This document shows positions 24,349 to 35,208 of a DNA stretch of 49,287 nt, piece by piece; within the stretch, counting starts at the first letter, position 1, and the number at the start of each line of letters is the position of its first letter. A model generated the notes under the pieces. It was not told the DNA's origin. It saw nothing but the letters and a program-made list of their open reading frames with translations, and ran no database searches. This DNA comes from an uncultured Rhodospirillaceae bacterium (GTDB lineage Bacteria; Pseudomonadota; Alphaproteobacteria; Rhodospirillales; Magnetospirillaceae): NCBI GenBank assembly GCA_903901915.1, contig CAIUSV010000025.1:1-49287 (forward strand), given 5' to 3'. The translations under genes were made by a program, and so were the position numbers.

Positions 24349-25353
24349 TCAGGCGCCCAGCGAGCCATTGGCCAGCAACTGCTCATAGGATTGGACCTGA
24401 TCGCGGCCATTGGCCTTGGCGAAATAAAGTGCCTTGTCGGCGCTGCCCATGGCCACCGACGGCAGATCCTCGGGCTGGATGCGGACGAAGCCGATACTGA
24501 CCGAGACACTGCCTACCTGGGGAAAGGGGTAGCCGGCAACGGCCGCGCGGAAACGCTCGAACACCAGCGCGGCATTGGTGAAGGTGGTGGGGGCCAGCAG
24601 CACGACGAATTCCTCGCCACCAAAACGGAACAGCAGGTCGACGCCCCGGAACGCCTTGCGCATCAGCGCCGCCAGCAGCAGCAACACCTCGTCGCCGAAG
24701 ACATGGCCGTAGGTGTCGTTGATCCGCTTGAAATTATCGATGTCGATCATCGCCAGCCAATGGTGCTCGCCGTCGAGGTGGCCGGTACGGCGGTTGCCGG
24801 CGAACGAAATTTCCAGATGGCGGCTGCTGGCGACGATCTGGGCAAAGTTCTCGTCGAAGGTCTTGCGGTTCTTCAGTCCGGTCAGTGTATCGCGGGCGGC
24901 ATCGCGCAGGATTACCAGATAATTGCGGTAGATGGCGGCGAAGCTGTCGATCAGGGCCAGGCGGTCGAGCGCGCCGCTGGACGACAGTGTCACCAGGAAG
25001 GCGCAGACGGCGCCTCGGTCATCGATGATGGGCTGGGCGCGGCGTAGGCTTCCGTCGGCCAGGACTTCGGAGCGCCCGGTGGCCATGGTCATGCAGTCCA
25101 GCAGCAGCGGGTCCGAGCCGATGTCCACCATCTCGGTGGGGGCGGTATCGGCCGCGGATCCGGCCGCCGAGACGTAATCGAGGAATATGCCTTTGGCGGT
25201 AGGCGTGGGGCGGCAGATGGCGCAGAACGGCAACCCGGCCAAGCCGGCCAGGGTAGAGGCCAAGCAGTCCTCAAGATGCTGCTGGCTGCGCTGCTCGGTG
25301 ATCTGAACCACCGAGGACAGTACCGATTCCGGAGTTATCGACACCACACCCAC
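24349..25353 (-). CDS. GGDEF-domain diguanylate cyclase
   Basis: A 334-residue cytoplasmic protein. Residues 1-165 form an unassigned sensor-like region (possibly GAF-like); residues 165-325 are a GGDEF domain with DTLTGLKNRKTF, DIDNFKRINDTYGH and the active-site FRFGGEEF (about 243). The site is the active GGEEF form, so it should make cyclic di-GMP. I see no RxxD inhibitory site directly before it. There are three in-frame GTG starts within nine bases (25353, 25347, 25344); GGAG spacing favours 25347 or 25344. Unlike PleD it has no receiver domains. Confidence 0.88.
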   Translation of the reverse strand: MGVVSITPESVLSSVVQITEQRSQQHLEDCLASTLAGLAGLPFCAICRPTPTAKGIFLDYVSAAGSAADTAPTEMVDIGSDPLLLDCMTMATGRSEVLADGSLRRAQPIIDDRGAVCAFLVTLSSSGALDRLALIDSFAAIYRNYLVILRDAARDTLTGLKNRKTFDENFAQIVASSRHLEISFAGNRRTGHLDGEHHWLAMIDIDNFKRINDTYGHVFGDEVLLLLAALMRKAFRGVDLLFRFGGEEFVVLLAPTTFTNAALVFERFRAAVAGYPFPQVGSVSVSIGFVRIQPEDLPSVAMGSADKALYFAKANGRDQVQSYEQLLANGSLGA

Positions 25354-25401
25354 TCCAAAGCTGCCTTCCCGTCGCCGGTATGGCCGATAGTATGGGGTGA
25401 G

Positions 25402-27024
25402 TCAATGCTGCCCCTGTTCTCCCTCGGTGCCGGGGTGGGTCTGGAGCGCCTCCAGCGTTCGGGATGGCGCGGACAGGGACAGGGCGCGGGCGAACACGGC
25501 CCGGTTGGACAACAGCTTTTCCGCCAGTTGCAGGTCTGCCTTGGCGTCGGTGCGCCGCGCCGGCGGGCAGGTCTCGCGCAGCTTGTAGCGCAGTTCGGAC
25601 TCCTCCAGTCCGGCATGACGCCATACCGCCAGGGTCTCGGCCACCTTGGTCGTCGGAGTGCCGCCACGCGCCAAGCTGTCGATCATGGCCGACGGCGACG
25701 GTGACTCGGCGGTGGCGCAGAAGGTCGGCAGCACCCCCAGTCCATGCAGGGCGTAGCCCGAAGGGGTGTGGAAGCGCGACCAGGTCAGGGTGATCTCGCC
25801 GTCGTTGGGCAGGCGGATGACGGTCTGGACGGTGCCCTTGCCGTAGGAGTTGGTGCCGATCACCACCGCCCGCCCGGCATCTTGCAACGCCGAGGCGACG
25901 ATTTCGGCGGCCGAGGCCGAGCGGCCGTCCACCAGCACCACCACCGGCAGATCCTCGCCGATGTCGCCGGCATGGGCGTCGAACGCGTTGTTGGCGGCGG
26001 GGTTGCGGCCCCGGGTCGAGACGATGGGGCCGTCGGCGACGAACAGATCGACCACCGCCACCGCCTTGTCCAGCAGGCCGCCGGGGTTGCCGCGCAGATC
26101 GAGCACCACCCCCTGTAGTCCGCTGCCCAGCCGGGCGCGGGCCTCCTTGAGCAGGTTTTCCAGGCTGTAGGCGGTGCGCTGGTTGAAGCTGGAAATCTTG
26201 AATTCGGCGATGCCGCCGGCCAGGGTCATGGTCACGGTGCGCGGCACGATCAGCGAGCGGCGCATGGTCACCTGCACCGGTTGGCCGGCACGGCGCAGCG
26301 TCACCGCCACCTCGCTGGCGACGGCGCCGCGCAGGCGGTTGGAGATATCGGCGCGGTCCAGTCCCTGGATCGCCTGCCCCTCGATCAGCATGATGACGTC
26401 ACCCACCTGCAAGCCCGCGCGGGCCGCCGGGGTGTCTTCGATCACCTCGACGATGCGCGGGTCGCCGCCGTCGATGTCGAAGCGGATGCCGATGCCGCCA
26501 AAGCCGTTACGGCTGGCGCGGTGTTCGCGGGCATCCTTGGCCCCGGCATAGCGGGAAAACAGATCGGCCTTGCCCAGCGCGCCCTCGAAGACCGCCTGAT
26601 ACAGGCGCTCGATATCGGCGTCGCGCAACCGCTCGGAAACCTCGCCGGCGTCCACCGCCGCCGTCACCACCATCCGCGCCCAGCCCTCGGAATCGTCGGC
26701 CGCGGGCAACGGATAGTCCGCCACCAGCTTATCGGCGGTGGACAGCCGCAGCCGTTCACCTTGGATGGCGATGGCAATCTGGGGGTCGATGTCGGCCAGT
26801 CCGCGCATGCCGTCCACGGCGATGGTCGCGGCGGTGACCGGCTGAAGATGGCGCTCGACGATGGCGGCGATGCCGAAGGCAATGGTCCGTTCGGCCTCGG
26901 AGGGGCTCCAACTGGGCGCCGGGGCGGCGGCCGAGGCATGGACCGGTGGGGCGCAAGCCCCCGCAACGACCGTCAGGGTCGCCAGGACGCGGCGCAGGGC
27001 CAGGTTGTGCGTGAGCGCGCTCAT
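25402..27024 (-). CDS. S41-family C-terminal processing peptidase (CtpA-like)
   Basis: A 540-residue exported serine protease. It has a signal peptide (about 1-30), a helical region, a PDZ domain (about 175-255, with AGLQVGDVIMLIEGQ) and an S41 catalytic core (about 265-440). The Ser-Lys dyad is visible as S369 in GRSASAAEI and K396 in SYGKGTVQ, and VLDLRGNPGG marks the core strand. Such proteases trim C-termini of envelope proteins. The ATG at 27024 starts the signal peptide; the longer open frame upstream is out-of-gene. The C-terminal 90 residues are a helical extension of unknown role. Confidence 0.9.
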   Translation of the reverse strand: MSALTHNLALRRVLATLTVVAGACAPPVHASAAAPAPSWSPSEAERTIAFGIAAIVERHLQPVTAATIAVDGMRGLADIDPQIAIAIQGERLRLSTADKLVADYPLPAADDSEGWARMVVTAAVDAGEVSERLRDADIERLYQAVFEGALGKADLFSRYAGAKDAREHRASRNGFGGIGIRFDIDGGDPRIVEVIEDTPAARAGLQVGDVIMLIEGQAIQGLDRADISNRLRGAVASEVAVTLRRAGQPVQVTMRRSLIVPRTVTMTLAGGIAEFKISSFNQRTAYSLENLLKEARARLGSGLQGVVLDLRGNPGGLLDKAVAVVDLFVADGPIVSTRGRNPAANNAFDAHAGDIGEDLPVVVLVDGRSASAAEIVASALQDAGRAVVIGTNSYGKGTVQTVIRLPNDGEITLTWSRFHTPSGYALHGLGVLPTFCATAESPSPSAMIDSLARGGTPTTKVAETLAVWRHAGLEESELRYKLRETCPPARRTDAKADLQLAEKLLSNRAVFARALSLSAPSRTLEALQTHPGTEGEQGQH

Positions 27025-27088
27025 TGGCCGGATTATGCGCAAGGCGGTGGGTCCGGGTACAGGGTTTTCGTTGTCGCCGTCCCTGGGA

Positions 27089-27763
27089 TTAGCCCCCGAG
27101 CTGGGCCAGAAACGCCTCGACGTCGACGATGGGCAGAGTGCCGAGGGACGCCATGTCGCGGGTCCACCATTGCGAGGCCAGCAGTCGGGCGACGATCTCC
27201 GGCGGAAAGCGGTAGCGGATGATCCGTCCCGGATTGCCGGCGACGATGGCATAGGGTGGAACGGTCCTGGTGACGACGGCATGGGCGCCGATCACGGCTC
27301 CGGTGCCGATGGTAACGCCATTGCGGATGAAGGCGCGGGTGCCGATCCAGACGTCATGGCCGATGGCGATCGGCTCGATACCGTTGAAAGGACGCTTTTT
27401 TACCTCCCGCATCGCCGGCCAATGGTCCAGCGGCAGGGTGCCCCAGGGAAAGGGATGGGTGGTTGCCCAGTTGGTCGGATGCTCGGTGCCGCCGATGTCG
27501 CAATTATGGGCGATCGAGCAATAGCGGCCGATGGTGGTCGGAACCGACAGGCGGGTTCCCTCGGAGATATAGCTGTAGGCGCCGATGCTCAGGGGACCCT
27601 CGGCCAGGACGTTCGGCCGGATTTCCACCGGGCTTTCGGAGCGGAAATGCGGCAGCCGGGCGGTGTGGTGGACGCGGACCCCCCGCTGGAGCAGTTCCCG
27701 GAAATAGCCGCTTTCATCGATATTCCGGCGCGGGCCGTCACCAACCTCATGCGGCCTGGTCAT
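27089..27763 (-). CDS. Hexapeptide-repeat acyltransferase (CatB/Vat-like)
   Basis: A 224-residue left-handed beta-helix acyltransferase. Hexapeptide strands run from about residue 55 to 170 (GAYSYI, IGRYCSI, IGHDVWIG, VTIGTGAVIGA), with the catalytic-type His in GTEHPTNW and the loop HPFPWG typical of the CatB xenobiotic-acetyltransferase group. It ends with the usual YAIVAGNPGRIIR and a C-terminal helix. Its ribosome site overlaps the rnr stop codon, so it is co-transcribed with rnr. Members acetylate drugs, sugars or cell-surface molecules; the acceptor here is unknown. Confidence 0.88.
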   Translation of the reverse strand: MTRPHEVGDGPRRNIDESGYFRELLQRGVRVHHTARLPHFRSESPVEIRPNVLAEGPLSIGAYSYISEGTRLSVPTTIGRYCSIAHNCDIGGTEHPTNWATTHPFPWGTLPLDHWPAMREVKKRPFNGIEPIAIGHDVWIGTRAFIRNGVTIGTGAVIGAHAVVTRTVPPYAIVAGNPGRIIRYRFPPEIVARLLASQWWTRDMASLGTLPIVDVEAFLAQLGG

Positions 27764-27777
27764 GGGTTCCGCTCTCC

Positions 27778-30018
27778 TTACCGCCCCTTGCGCCGCACCG
27801 GTCGCACCGGCCGCCCCGGTGGTCCGCCGCGTGGCGGGCGGGGGCTTCGTCCGGCTTCACCTTCCAGGTTGAACACCATCGAGCCGGTCAGCGTGTTGGC
27901 TTCGCGCAGCGTCACGTCCAGGCGCTGCCCCAGTTGGAAAGTGCGGCGCGACCGTTTGCCCACCAGACAATGGTGGGTCTCGTCGTGGACATAGAAATCC
28001 TCGGGCAGCGACGAGATCGGCACCAGCCCGTCGGCACCGGTGGTTTCCAGGGTGACGAACAGGCCGAAGCGGGTGACTCCCGACACCTTGGCCTTGAAGC
28101 TGGCGCCGACCCGGTCGGCGAGGAAGGCGGTGACGTACCGGTCCACCGCTTCGCGCTCGGCGGTGGCGGCGCGTCGTTCCGTGACCGAAATATGTTCGCC
28201 CCATTCGGCGAATTCCGCAACCGCATCCGCAGGCAGCGCCCCTTCGCCCAGCTTCAGCCCCCCCACCAGGGCGCGGTGAACCAGCAGATCGGCATAGCGG
28301 CGGATGGGCGAGGTGAAGTGGGCGTATTTGGCCAGCCCCAGGCCGAAATGGCCGATGTTCTCGGGCTGGTACAGCGCCTGGGCCTGGGCGCGCAGGATCA
28401 CTTCGCTGACGAGGTGGGAATTGGGGGTGTCGGCCACCGCCTCCAGGATGCGGTTGAAGTGGGCGGGGCGCAGCACCTGGCCCTTGGCCAGCTTGAGGTC
28501 CAGGCTGGAGAGGAACTCGCGCAGGCCCTCCAGCTTTTCCTGTCCGGGCAGGTCGTGGACCCGGTACATGCAGGGCTGGTGGATCTTCTCCAGGGTTTCG
28601 GCGGCACACACATTGGCGGCGATCATGAAGTCCTCGATCAGCCGGTGGCTGTCGAAACGCTCGCGCTCGTCGATGCTGGCGACCTTGCCGTCGGGGGTGA
28701 TGGTAACCTTGCGCTCGGGGATGTCCAACTCCAGCACGCCGCGTTCCTTTCGCGCCAGGAACAAAGCGTTCCAGGCGCCGTACAGCGGCTCGATCACCGG
28801 CGCCAGCAGCGGCGCCGTGGTGTCGTCGGGCTTGCCGTCCTTGGCCGCCTGCACCTGGGTATAGGTCAGCCGGGCGACCGAGCGCATCATTGCCCGAACG
28901 AAACGATGCCGCAGCTTGTTGCCCAGCTTGTCGATCCAGAAATGCACCGCCATGCACGGGCGGTCCTCGGCCGGCTTCAGCGAGCACCAGCCGTTGGACA
29001 GCTCTTCGGGCAGCATGGGCACCACCCGGTCGGGGAAGTAGACCGAGTTGCCGCGCTTGAACGCTTCCTTGTCCAGGGCGTCGCCGGGGCGGACGTACCA
29101 TGACACGTCGGCGATGGCGACCAGACAGTGCCAGCCGCCGGAATTGGCGGGATCGGGATCGGGTTCGGCGAACACGGCGTCGTCGTAGTCCCGCGCGTCC
29201 TCGCCGTCGATGGTGACCAGCGGCACGGCGCGCAGGTCGGTGCGGTCGCCCAGCGGTGCCGGTCCCTCGGCGGCGGCCTGCTTCAGCGCCGCCTCGGGAA
29301 ACTCGAACGGAATGTCGTTGCCGTAGATGGCGACCAGACTGACCGAGCGCGGCGCCCCCAACAGGCCCATCTTTTCCTTGACGCTGGCGGTGCGCAGGCC
29401 ATAGAGGCGGCCGGGCATGATGTCGGCCAGCACCAGTTCGCCGGCCTTGGCGTCCATGCTTTCGCCGCGCGGAACCATGTATTCGGCCTTCTCGCGCCGG
29501 CTGGTGGGGCGCAGGCGGCCCGAGCCGTCGGGGTTGGGCTCGAACACGCCCAGGACGGTGGCGCGGGCCTCGCCGATGATGCGGATCGGGCGGCCCTCGT
29601 AGGTGTCGTCGCCGAGACGGCGCAGCTTGCACAGGACCCGGTCGCCGACGCCCACCGCCGCTTGGCCGGGGCGGAACGGCGTCATGAACACCCGTGGCGG
29701 CCGTCCGTCCTGCTCCCAGGCCAGCGGCCGGGCCAGCAGTTCGCCGTCGCTGTCGCTGCCGGTGATTTCGACCACGCCGACGTCGGGCAGGGCGCCGGGG
29801 CGGGCGAAGCGGCGCTGATGACCGCGCTCGACGGCGCCGTCCTTCTCCAGTTCCTTGAGAATGGCCTTGAGGTCGATCTTGTCGGCGCCACGTAACGAGA
29901 AGGCGCGGGCCAGTTCGCGCTTGCCGACCCGGCCGGGGCTGGAGCGGATGAAGTCGAGGATTTCCTGCTTCGACGGAATAGGGACGTGCTTGGGGGCTTT
30001 GTGCGGGGGCTTTGTCAT
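27778..30018 (-). CDS. rnr: Ribonuclease R
   Basis: A 746-residue 3'-5' exoribonuclease. The order is an N-terminal helix-turn-helix (about 12-70), cold-shock domains (about 75-235), the RNB catalytic domain (about 250-590, with the metal-binding GEDARDYDDAV motif near 270) and an S1 domain (about 630-715), then a short Arg/Pro/Gly-rich tail (GRPVRPVRRKGR). It degrades structured RNA. It diverges from ettA with a 173-base gap. Length and motif order are normal. Confidence 0.96.
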   Translation of the reverse strand: MTKPPHKAPKHVPIPSKQEILDFIRSSPGRVGKRELARAFSLRGADKIDLKAILKELEKDGAVERGHQRRFARPGALPDVGVVEITGSDSDGELLARPLAWEQDGRPPRVFMTPFRPGQAAVGVGDRVLCKLRRLGDDTYEGRPIRIIGEARATVLGVFEPNPDGSGRLRPTSRREKAEYMVPRGESMDAKAGELVLADIMPGRLYGLRTASVKEKMGLLGAPRSVSLVAIYGNDIPFEFPEAALKQAAAEGPAPLGDRTDLRAVPLVTIDGEDARDYDDAVFAEPDPDPANSGGWHCLVAIADVSWYVRPGDALDKEAFKRGNSVYFPDRVVPMLPEELSNGWCSLKPAEDRPCMAVHFWIDKLGNKLRHRFVRAMMRSVARLTYTQVQAAKDGKPDDTTAPLLAPVIEPLYGAWNALFLARKERGVLELDIPERKVTITPDGKVASIDERERFDSHRLIEDFMIAANVCAAETLEKIHQPCMYRVHDLPGQEKLEGLREFLSSLDLKLAKGQVLRPAHFNRILEAVADTPNSHLVSEVILRAQAQALYQPENIGHFGLGLAKYAHFTSPIRRYADLLVHRALVGGLKLGEGALPADAVAEFAEWGEHISVTERRAATAEREAVDRYVTAFLADRVGASFKAKVSGVTRFGLFVTLETTGADGLVPISSLPEDFYVHDETHHCLVGKRSRRTFQLGQRLDVTLREANTLTGSMVFNLEGEAGRSPRPPRGGPPGRPVRPVRRKGR

Positions 30019-30191
30019 GGCCGAGAGGGTAAAGGGTGTCGCGGCCCCTGTCAGCTTTTCTCGGCGAAGCGGGGGCCAGGGCTATTATTAACGTAATGGC
30101 CGGGGGGTGGAACGGTTCCCCGCGCTTGACGCCGCCGCCGCCGCCGTCTACTCAATCGCCAACACCCAAGCCGCCCGACCGGAGAAGCCCG

Positions 30192-31871
<1,680 letters not shown>

Positions 31872-31876
31872 GACGG

Positions 31877-32839
31877 ATGTCCAGGCAGACGGTGGTCGCG
31901 GGTGCCGTGGCGTTGCTGACCGCGGCGGGGGTGGGGGCATGGTGGCTGTCGGGCCACCTGCCGTCGCCGGCCGCCGAGGACCTGTCGGCGGTGCCGGGCG
32001 ATGCCCTGGTCACTTTCGCCCGCATCCAGACCGAGATGAACCGCGCCGCCGCCGGCCGTCCCGCCGGCCCCGCCGATCCGGCGGCCGATCCACTGGAGGC
32101 GCTGGGCCAGGCGCTGCGCGAATTCCTTGCCGGCAACACCGTCAAGGCGTCGCGTCTGCTCGACGACATCGACGCCGAGATCGACAGCCGGGTTCCCACC
32201 GACGAACAGGTTGCCGCCGATCCGATGCTGGCGGACAAGGAGGAGTGGCTGGTCAGCTATTTCGAGCTGCTGCCCGAACCGCCGTCGGGTAAGGGGGTCA
32301 AGGCCGATACCTTCGTGTTCGTCCGGCTGGCCGAGACCCTGCGCAAGATTGATGCCGTGCTTCTGGCTGACCTGCTGCCGACGCTGAAGGGATATGATCT
32401 GGTGGCGCGGCGCTCGTCTCCCGACGCTTCGGTGTTCGACGGGCTGGTGCTGCGGCTGCCTTGCCGACTGGCGGCCAGTCATCGCGCGCTGCTGGAAGAG
32501 GCGGCCAGGGTGCTGGGGCCTTTCGCCGGGCCGCTGACCGATTGCCCCGCCCCCAAGGGGCGCGAGGCTGATTTCGTCTTGCTTGAACGCATCGCCCGCG
32601 ATCCCACCACCGCGTTGACCGGCGCGGTCGAGGTCGAGGCGGTGACGCCGCGCGATCTTCGGACCCGGCTGATGACCGCCGCCGCCAAGGGTAGCCTGGG
32701 TGACATCGACACGGCGCTCAAGGCCGGCGCCGATCCGCAGCGGGCCGACGCGCGTGGCCGTACCGCACTGCATTACCTGCTGGCCAATCCGGCGGTTTCC
32801 GCCGCCGACCGGCCCCAGGCCATCCGGCTGCTTTATTGA
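31877..32839 (+). CDS. Exported or anchored protein with short C-terminal ankyrin motif
   Basis: A 320-residue protein starting six bases after ettA. Residues 1-25 form a hydrophobic signal or anchor (VVAGAVALLTAAGVGAWWL). The body is acidic and helical with no recognised domain. Residues 270-305 contain ankyrin-like repeats (LMTAAAKGSLGDIDTALKAG, then GRTALHYLL), and the protein stops at AIRLLY, where another repeat would be expected to continue. Either the ankyrin part is a short capped unit or the gene has lost its end. Function unknown. Confidence 0.7.
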   Translation: MSRQTVVAGAVALLTAAGVGAWWLSGHLPSPAAEDLSAVPGDALVTFARIQTEMNRAAAGRPAGPADPAADPLEALGQALREFLAGNTVKASRLLDDIDAEIDSRVPTDEQVAADPMLADKEEWLVSYFELLPEPPSGKGVKADTFVFVRLAETLRKIDAVLLADLLPTLKGYDLVARRSSPDASVFDGLVLRLPCRLAASHRALLEEAARVLGPFAGPLTDCPAPKGREADFVLLERIARDPTTALTGAVEVEAVTPRDLRTRLMTAAAKGSLGDIDTALKAGADPQRADARGRTALHYLLANPAVSAADRPQAIRLLY

Positions 32840-32924
32840 TCTCCCCTTGAACGGAGCGGGCCGCCCCCCCTTATGAAGGGAGCAGGCGGATCGTAATCCG
32901 CGCAGAGAACGGGAGGCCAAGACC

Positions 32925-33365
32925 ATGATCGTCAAGAGCATTCTCAAGAGCAAGGCCCGAGGGGCCGGAATCGTGACGGTGTCGCCCGACGCCTCGGTCG
33001 GTGAAGCCGCCAGCCTGTTGGCCGCCCACCGCATCGGCGCCCTGCTGGTCATGGAAGGCGGCGCCGTCGCCGGTATCTTGTCCGAACGCGACATCGTTCG
33101 CGGCTTGGCCGATGCCGTGGATGTCTGCACCACCGCCCGGGTCCGCGACCTGATGACCCCCGAGGTATTCATCTGCCACGAGGGCGATACCGTCGAACTG
33201 CTGATGCAGATCATGACCGCCAAGCGCATCCGTCACCTGCCGGTGATCGGCGAGGACGGCGCGGTGGCGGGGATCGTCACCATCGGCGACGTGGTCAAGT
33301 CCCGCCTGGATGAAACCAAGATGGAGGCGGAGTCGCTGCGCGACTACGTCATGGCGGGGCGGTAG
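32925..33365 (+). CDS. Two-CBS-domain protein
   Basis: A 146-residue protein made of a pair of CBS domains (about 10-65 and 75-135), with the typical ends VAGILSERDIVRGL and VAGIVTIGDVVKSRL. Stand-alone CBS pairs bind adenosine nucleotides or similar ligands and act as energy sensors on partner proteins. It has a GGGAGG ribosome site. The 85 bases before it include a small hairpin (GCGGAT 32886-32891 with ATCCGC 32896-32901). A second such protein is at 40109. Confidence 0.9.
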   Translation: MIVKSILKSKARGAGIVTVSPDASVGEAASLLAAHRIGALLVMEGGAVAGILSERDIVRGLADAVDVCTTARVRDLMTPEVFICHEGDTVELLMQIMTAKRIRHLPVIGEDGAVAGIVTIGDVVKSRLDETKMEAESLRDYVMAGR

Positions 33366-33404
33366 GCGGGCCGGTATACTCCATTGCCGCGGAGGTGGTG
33401 GAGT

Positions 33405-33638
33405 ATGCCGATGTCGAAGACCGTTCTGGACGTGAAGGGGCTGGCCTGCCCGTTGCCGATCCTGCGGGCCAAGAAGGCGATCAAGGACCTCGTCCCCGGC
33501 GCGGTGCTGGAGGTGCTTGCCACCGATCCCGGTTCGGTGAAGGATTTCGACGCCTTCTGCCGCCAGACCGGCCACCAGCTGCTCGGCCATACCGAGAGCG
33601 GCGGCGTCTATACCTTCGAGATCAGGAAGGTGGTCTAA
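33405..33638 (+). CDS. tusA: TusA/SirA-family sulfurtransferase
   Basis: A 77-residue protein with the family motif GLACPLPILRAKKAI; Cys15 is the sulfur-carrying residue. TusA relays persulfide sulfur for tRNA thiolation and other pathways, and relatives act in sulfur oxidation, so the exact partner is open. ATGs at 33405 and 33411 both have suitable Shine-Dalgarno spacing (GGAGG and GGAG). It is convergent with ampD, overlapping by four bases. Confidence 0.85.
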   Translation: MPMSKTVLDVKGLACPLPILRAKKAIKDLVPGAVLEVLATDPGSVKDFDAFCRQTGHQLLGHTESGGVYTFEIRKVV

Positions 33639-34312
33639 CGCAGAATCCGCAACAGCGACCGCAATCGGCCGGTGCTTTCCTCGTCGATGTGGCCGTCCAC
33701 CTTCCACGGGCGGAAATGGCGCTGGAAGGCGGTCAGCGCCGCCTTGGGGTCGTGGATGTCGTAGCCGACATGGGCGAGGCCGGCCAGGATCACATGCTCG
33801 GGCGGCAGCGGCGTCGCCTCGCCGCAGGGCCACAGGCCGATGCCGTGGGTCTCGGCCAGGTCCCGCCACGGGAACAGTTCGCCGGGGTCCTGCTTGCGCG
33901 ACGGCGCCACGTCGGAATGGCCGACCACGTTGCGGGCCGGGATGGGGTGGCGGCCGATGATATCGGTGGCCAAATCGATCAGGGCGGCGATCTGCGCCGG
34001 CGGAAAGGGGCGATAGCCGAATTCGTGGCCGGGGTTGACCAGCTCGATGCCGATAGAGCGTGAGTTGATGTCGCTTTCGCCCCGCCACGATGACGCCCCG
34101 GCGTGCCAGGCCCGCCTGGATTCCTCGACCAGGGTGAAGATCCTGCCGTCCTCCTCGATCAGGTAATGGGCGCTGACCTTGGCCTCGGCGTCGCACAGCC
34201 GCGCCAGCGCCGAGGCTCCATCGGCCATGCCGGTGTAGTGCAGCACCAGCATGTCGATGACGTCGGCGCGGCGCGCCTCGAAATTGGGCGAGGGATGGGC
34301 GATGGCGGTCAT
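33635..34312 (-). CDS. ampD: N-acetylmuramoyl-L-alanine amidase, AmpD/AmiD type
   Basis: A 225-residue zinc amidase cutting the bond between muramic acid and the stem peptide. The zinc ligands appear as H25 in VLHYTG, H132 in VGHSDVAPSRKQDPG and D142 in the same motif, with E90 in SIGIELVNPG. The C-terminal 50 residues (around FQRHFRPWKVDGHID) look like a peptidoglycan-binding helix bundle. No signal peptide is seen, suggesting cytoplasmic AmpD-like recycling. The ATG overlaps the EamA gene stop (ATGA), the third coupled gene of an operon with uup. Confidence 0.9.
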   Translation of the reverse strand: MTAIAHPSPNFEARRADVIDMLVLHYTGMADGASALARLCDAEAKVSAHYLIEEDGRIFTLVEESRRAWHAGASSWRGESDINSRSIGIELVNPGHEFGYRPFPPAQIAALIDLATDIIGRHPIPARNVVGHSDVAPSRKQDPGELFPWRDLAETHGIGLWPCGEATPLPPEHVILAGLAHVGYDIHDPKAALTAFQRHFRPWKVDGHIDEESTGRLRSLLRILR

Positions 34313-35208
34313 GTTCCCGGTTCCGGCTCCTCGGCGACGTGGACGGTGGGGCCGGGCAGCAATTGCACCACCGCTACTCCCAGCACGGTCAGCGCCCCGC
34401 CGACCATCTTGTGCCAGGTCAGCGGCTCGCCCAGCAGCATCACGCCGCCGGCCAGTCCCACCACCGGCCCCAGCAGGGTAAACGGCACCACCTGATTCAT
34501 CGGGTGGCGGGCGATCAGACGATACCACAATGTATAGGCGATCAGGGTCGAGCCGATCACGGTGTAGGCGACCCCGCTCCAGCCGCTGACGCCGGTGGCG
34601 GCCAGCGCCGCCGTCTGGTCGTGCTCGAACGCGACCGAGCATGCCAGCAGCAGCGGCGATGCGAACAGTGCCATCCAGCCGTTGAGCGCCAGCGGCTCGA
34701 TGGTGCCCAGACGCTTGATCGCCACCTGGGCCAGTGCCCAGGCGAAGCCCGAGACCACCACCGCCGCGAACGGCGCCATGCCGGGCAGGTGGGGTTCGCC
34801 CGCCAGCAGGGCGACGCCGACGAAGGCGACCACCATGCCCACCGTGCGGCCGGTCCCTAAGATTTCGTTGAAGAAGAACCGGGCCAGCAGCGCCGAGAAC
34901 GGAATCGCCAGTTCCACCGCGATGGCGGCGGTGGCGGCATCCATGCCGGCGACGCCGTAGAACAACAGGCCGAAATGGCCGATGCCCAGCACCAGCCCGA
35001 CCAGGGCGATGGCGGGAATCTGTTCGCGCCGGGGACGGAAGAACGGGGCGAGGACAAAGGCGGTGATGGCGAAGCGCAGGCTGGTCAGCAGGAACGGCGG
35101 CAGGGTGATCAGCGCTGTCTTCACCGCGACGAAATTAAGCCCCCACAGCACCACCACCAGGGTGGCGGAGGCCCAATCGAGGGGGGAGAGGCGGGAGGCG
35201 GCGGTCAT
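34309..35208 (-). CDS. EamA/DMT-family transporter
   Basis: A 299-residue membrane protein with ten predicted helices in two EamA repeats. WGLNFVAVK at the first helix, FALRFA-like residues and the second repeat's GSTLIAYTLWY segment match the RhaT/YdcZ-type drug/metabolite exporters. It overlaps uup and ampD by four bases on each side (ATGA), so all three are translated in series. The substrate, likely an amino acid or metabolite, cannot be inferred. Confidence 0.88.
   Translation of the reverse strand: MTAASRLSPLDWASATLVVVLWGLNFVAVKTALITLPPFLLTSLRFAITAFVLAPFFRPRREQIPAIALVGLVLGIGHFGLLFYGVAGMDAATAAIAVELAIPFSALLARFFFNEILGTGRTVGMVVAFVGVALLAGEPHLPGMAPFAAVVVSGFAWALAQVAIKRLGTIEPLALNGWMALFASPLLLACSVAFEHDQTAALAATGVSGWSGVAYTVIGSTLIAYTLWYRLIARHPMNQVVPFTLLGPVVGLAGGVMLLGEPLTWHKMVGGALTVLGVAVVQLLPGPTVHVAEEPEPGT

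Noticed and set aside
30131-30147. GCC trinucleotide run upstream of ettA, considered as a repeat tract or N-terminal coding
   Set aside because: Short, imperfect and outside the family start at 30192; ordinary GC-rich leader sequence.
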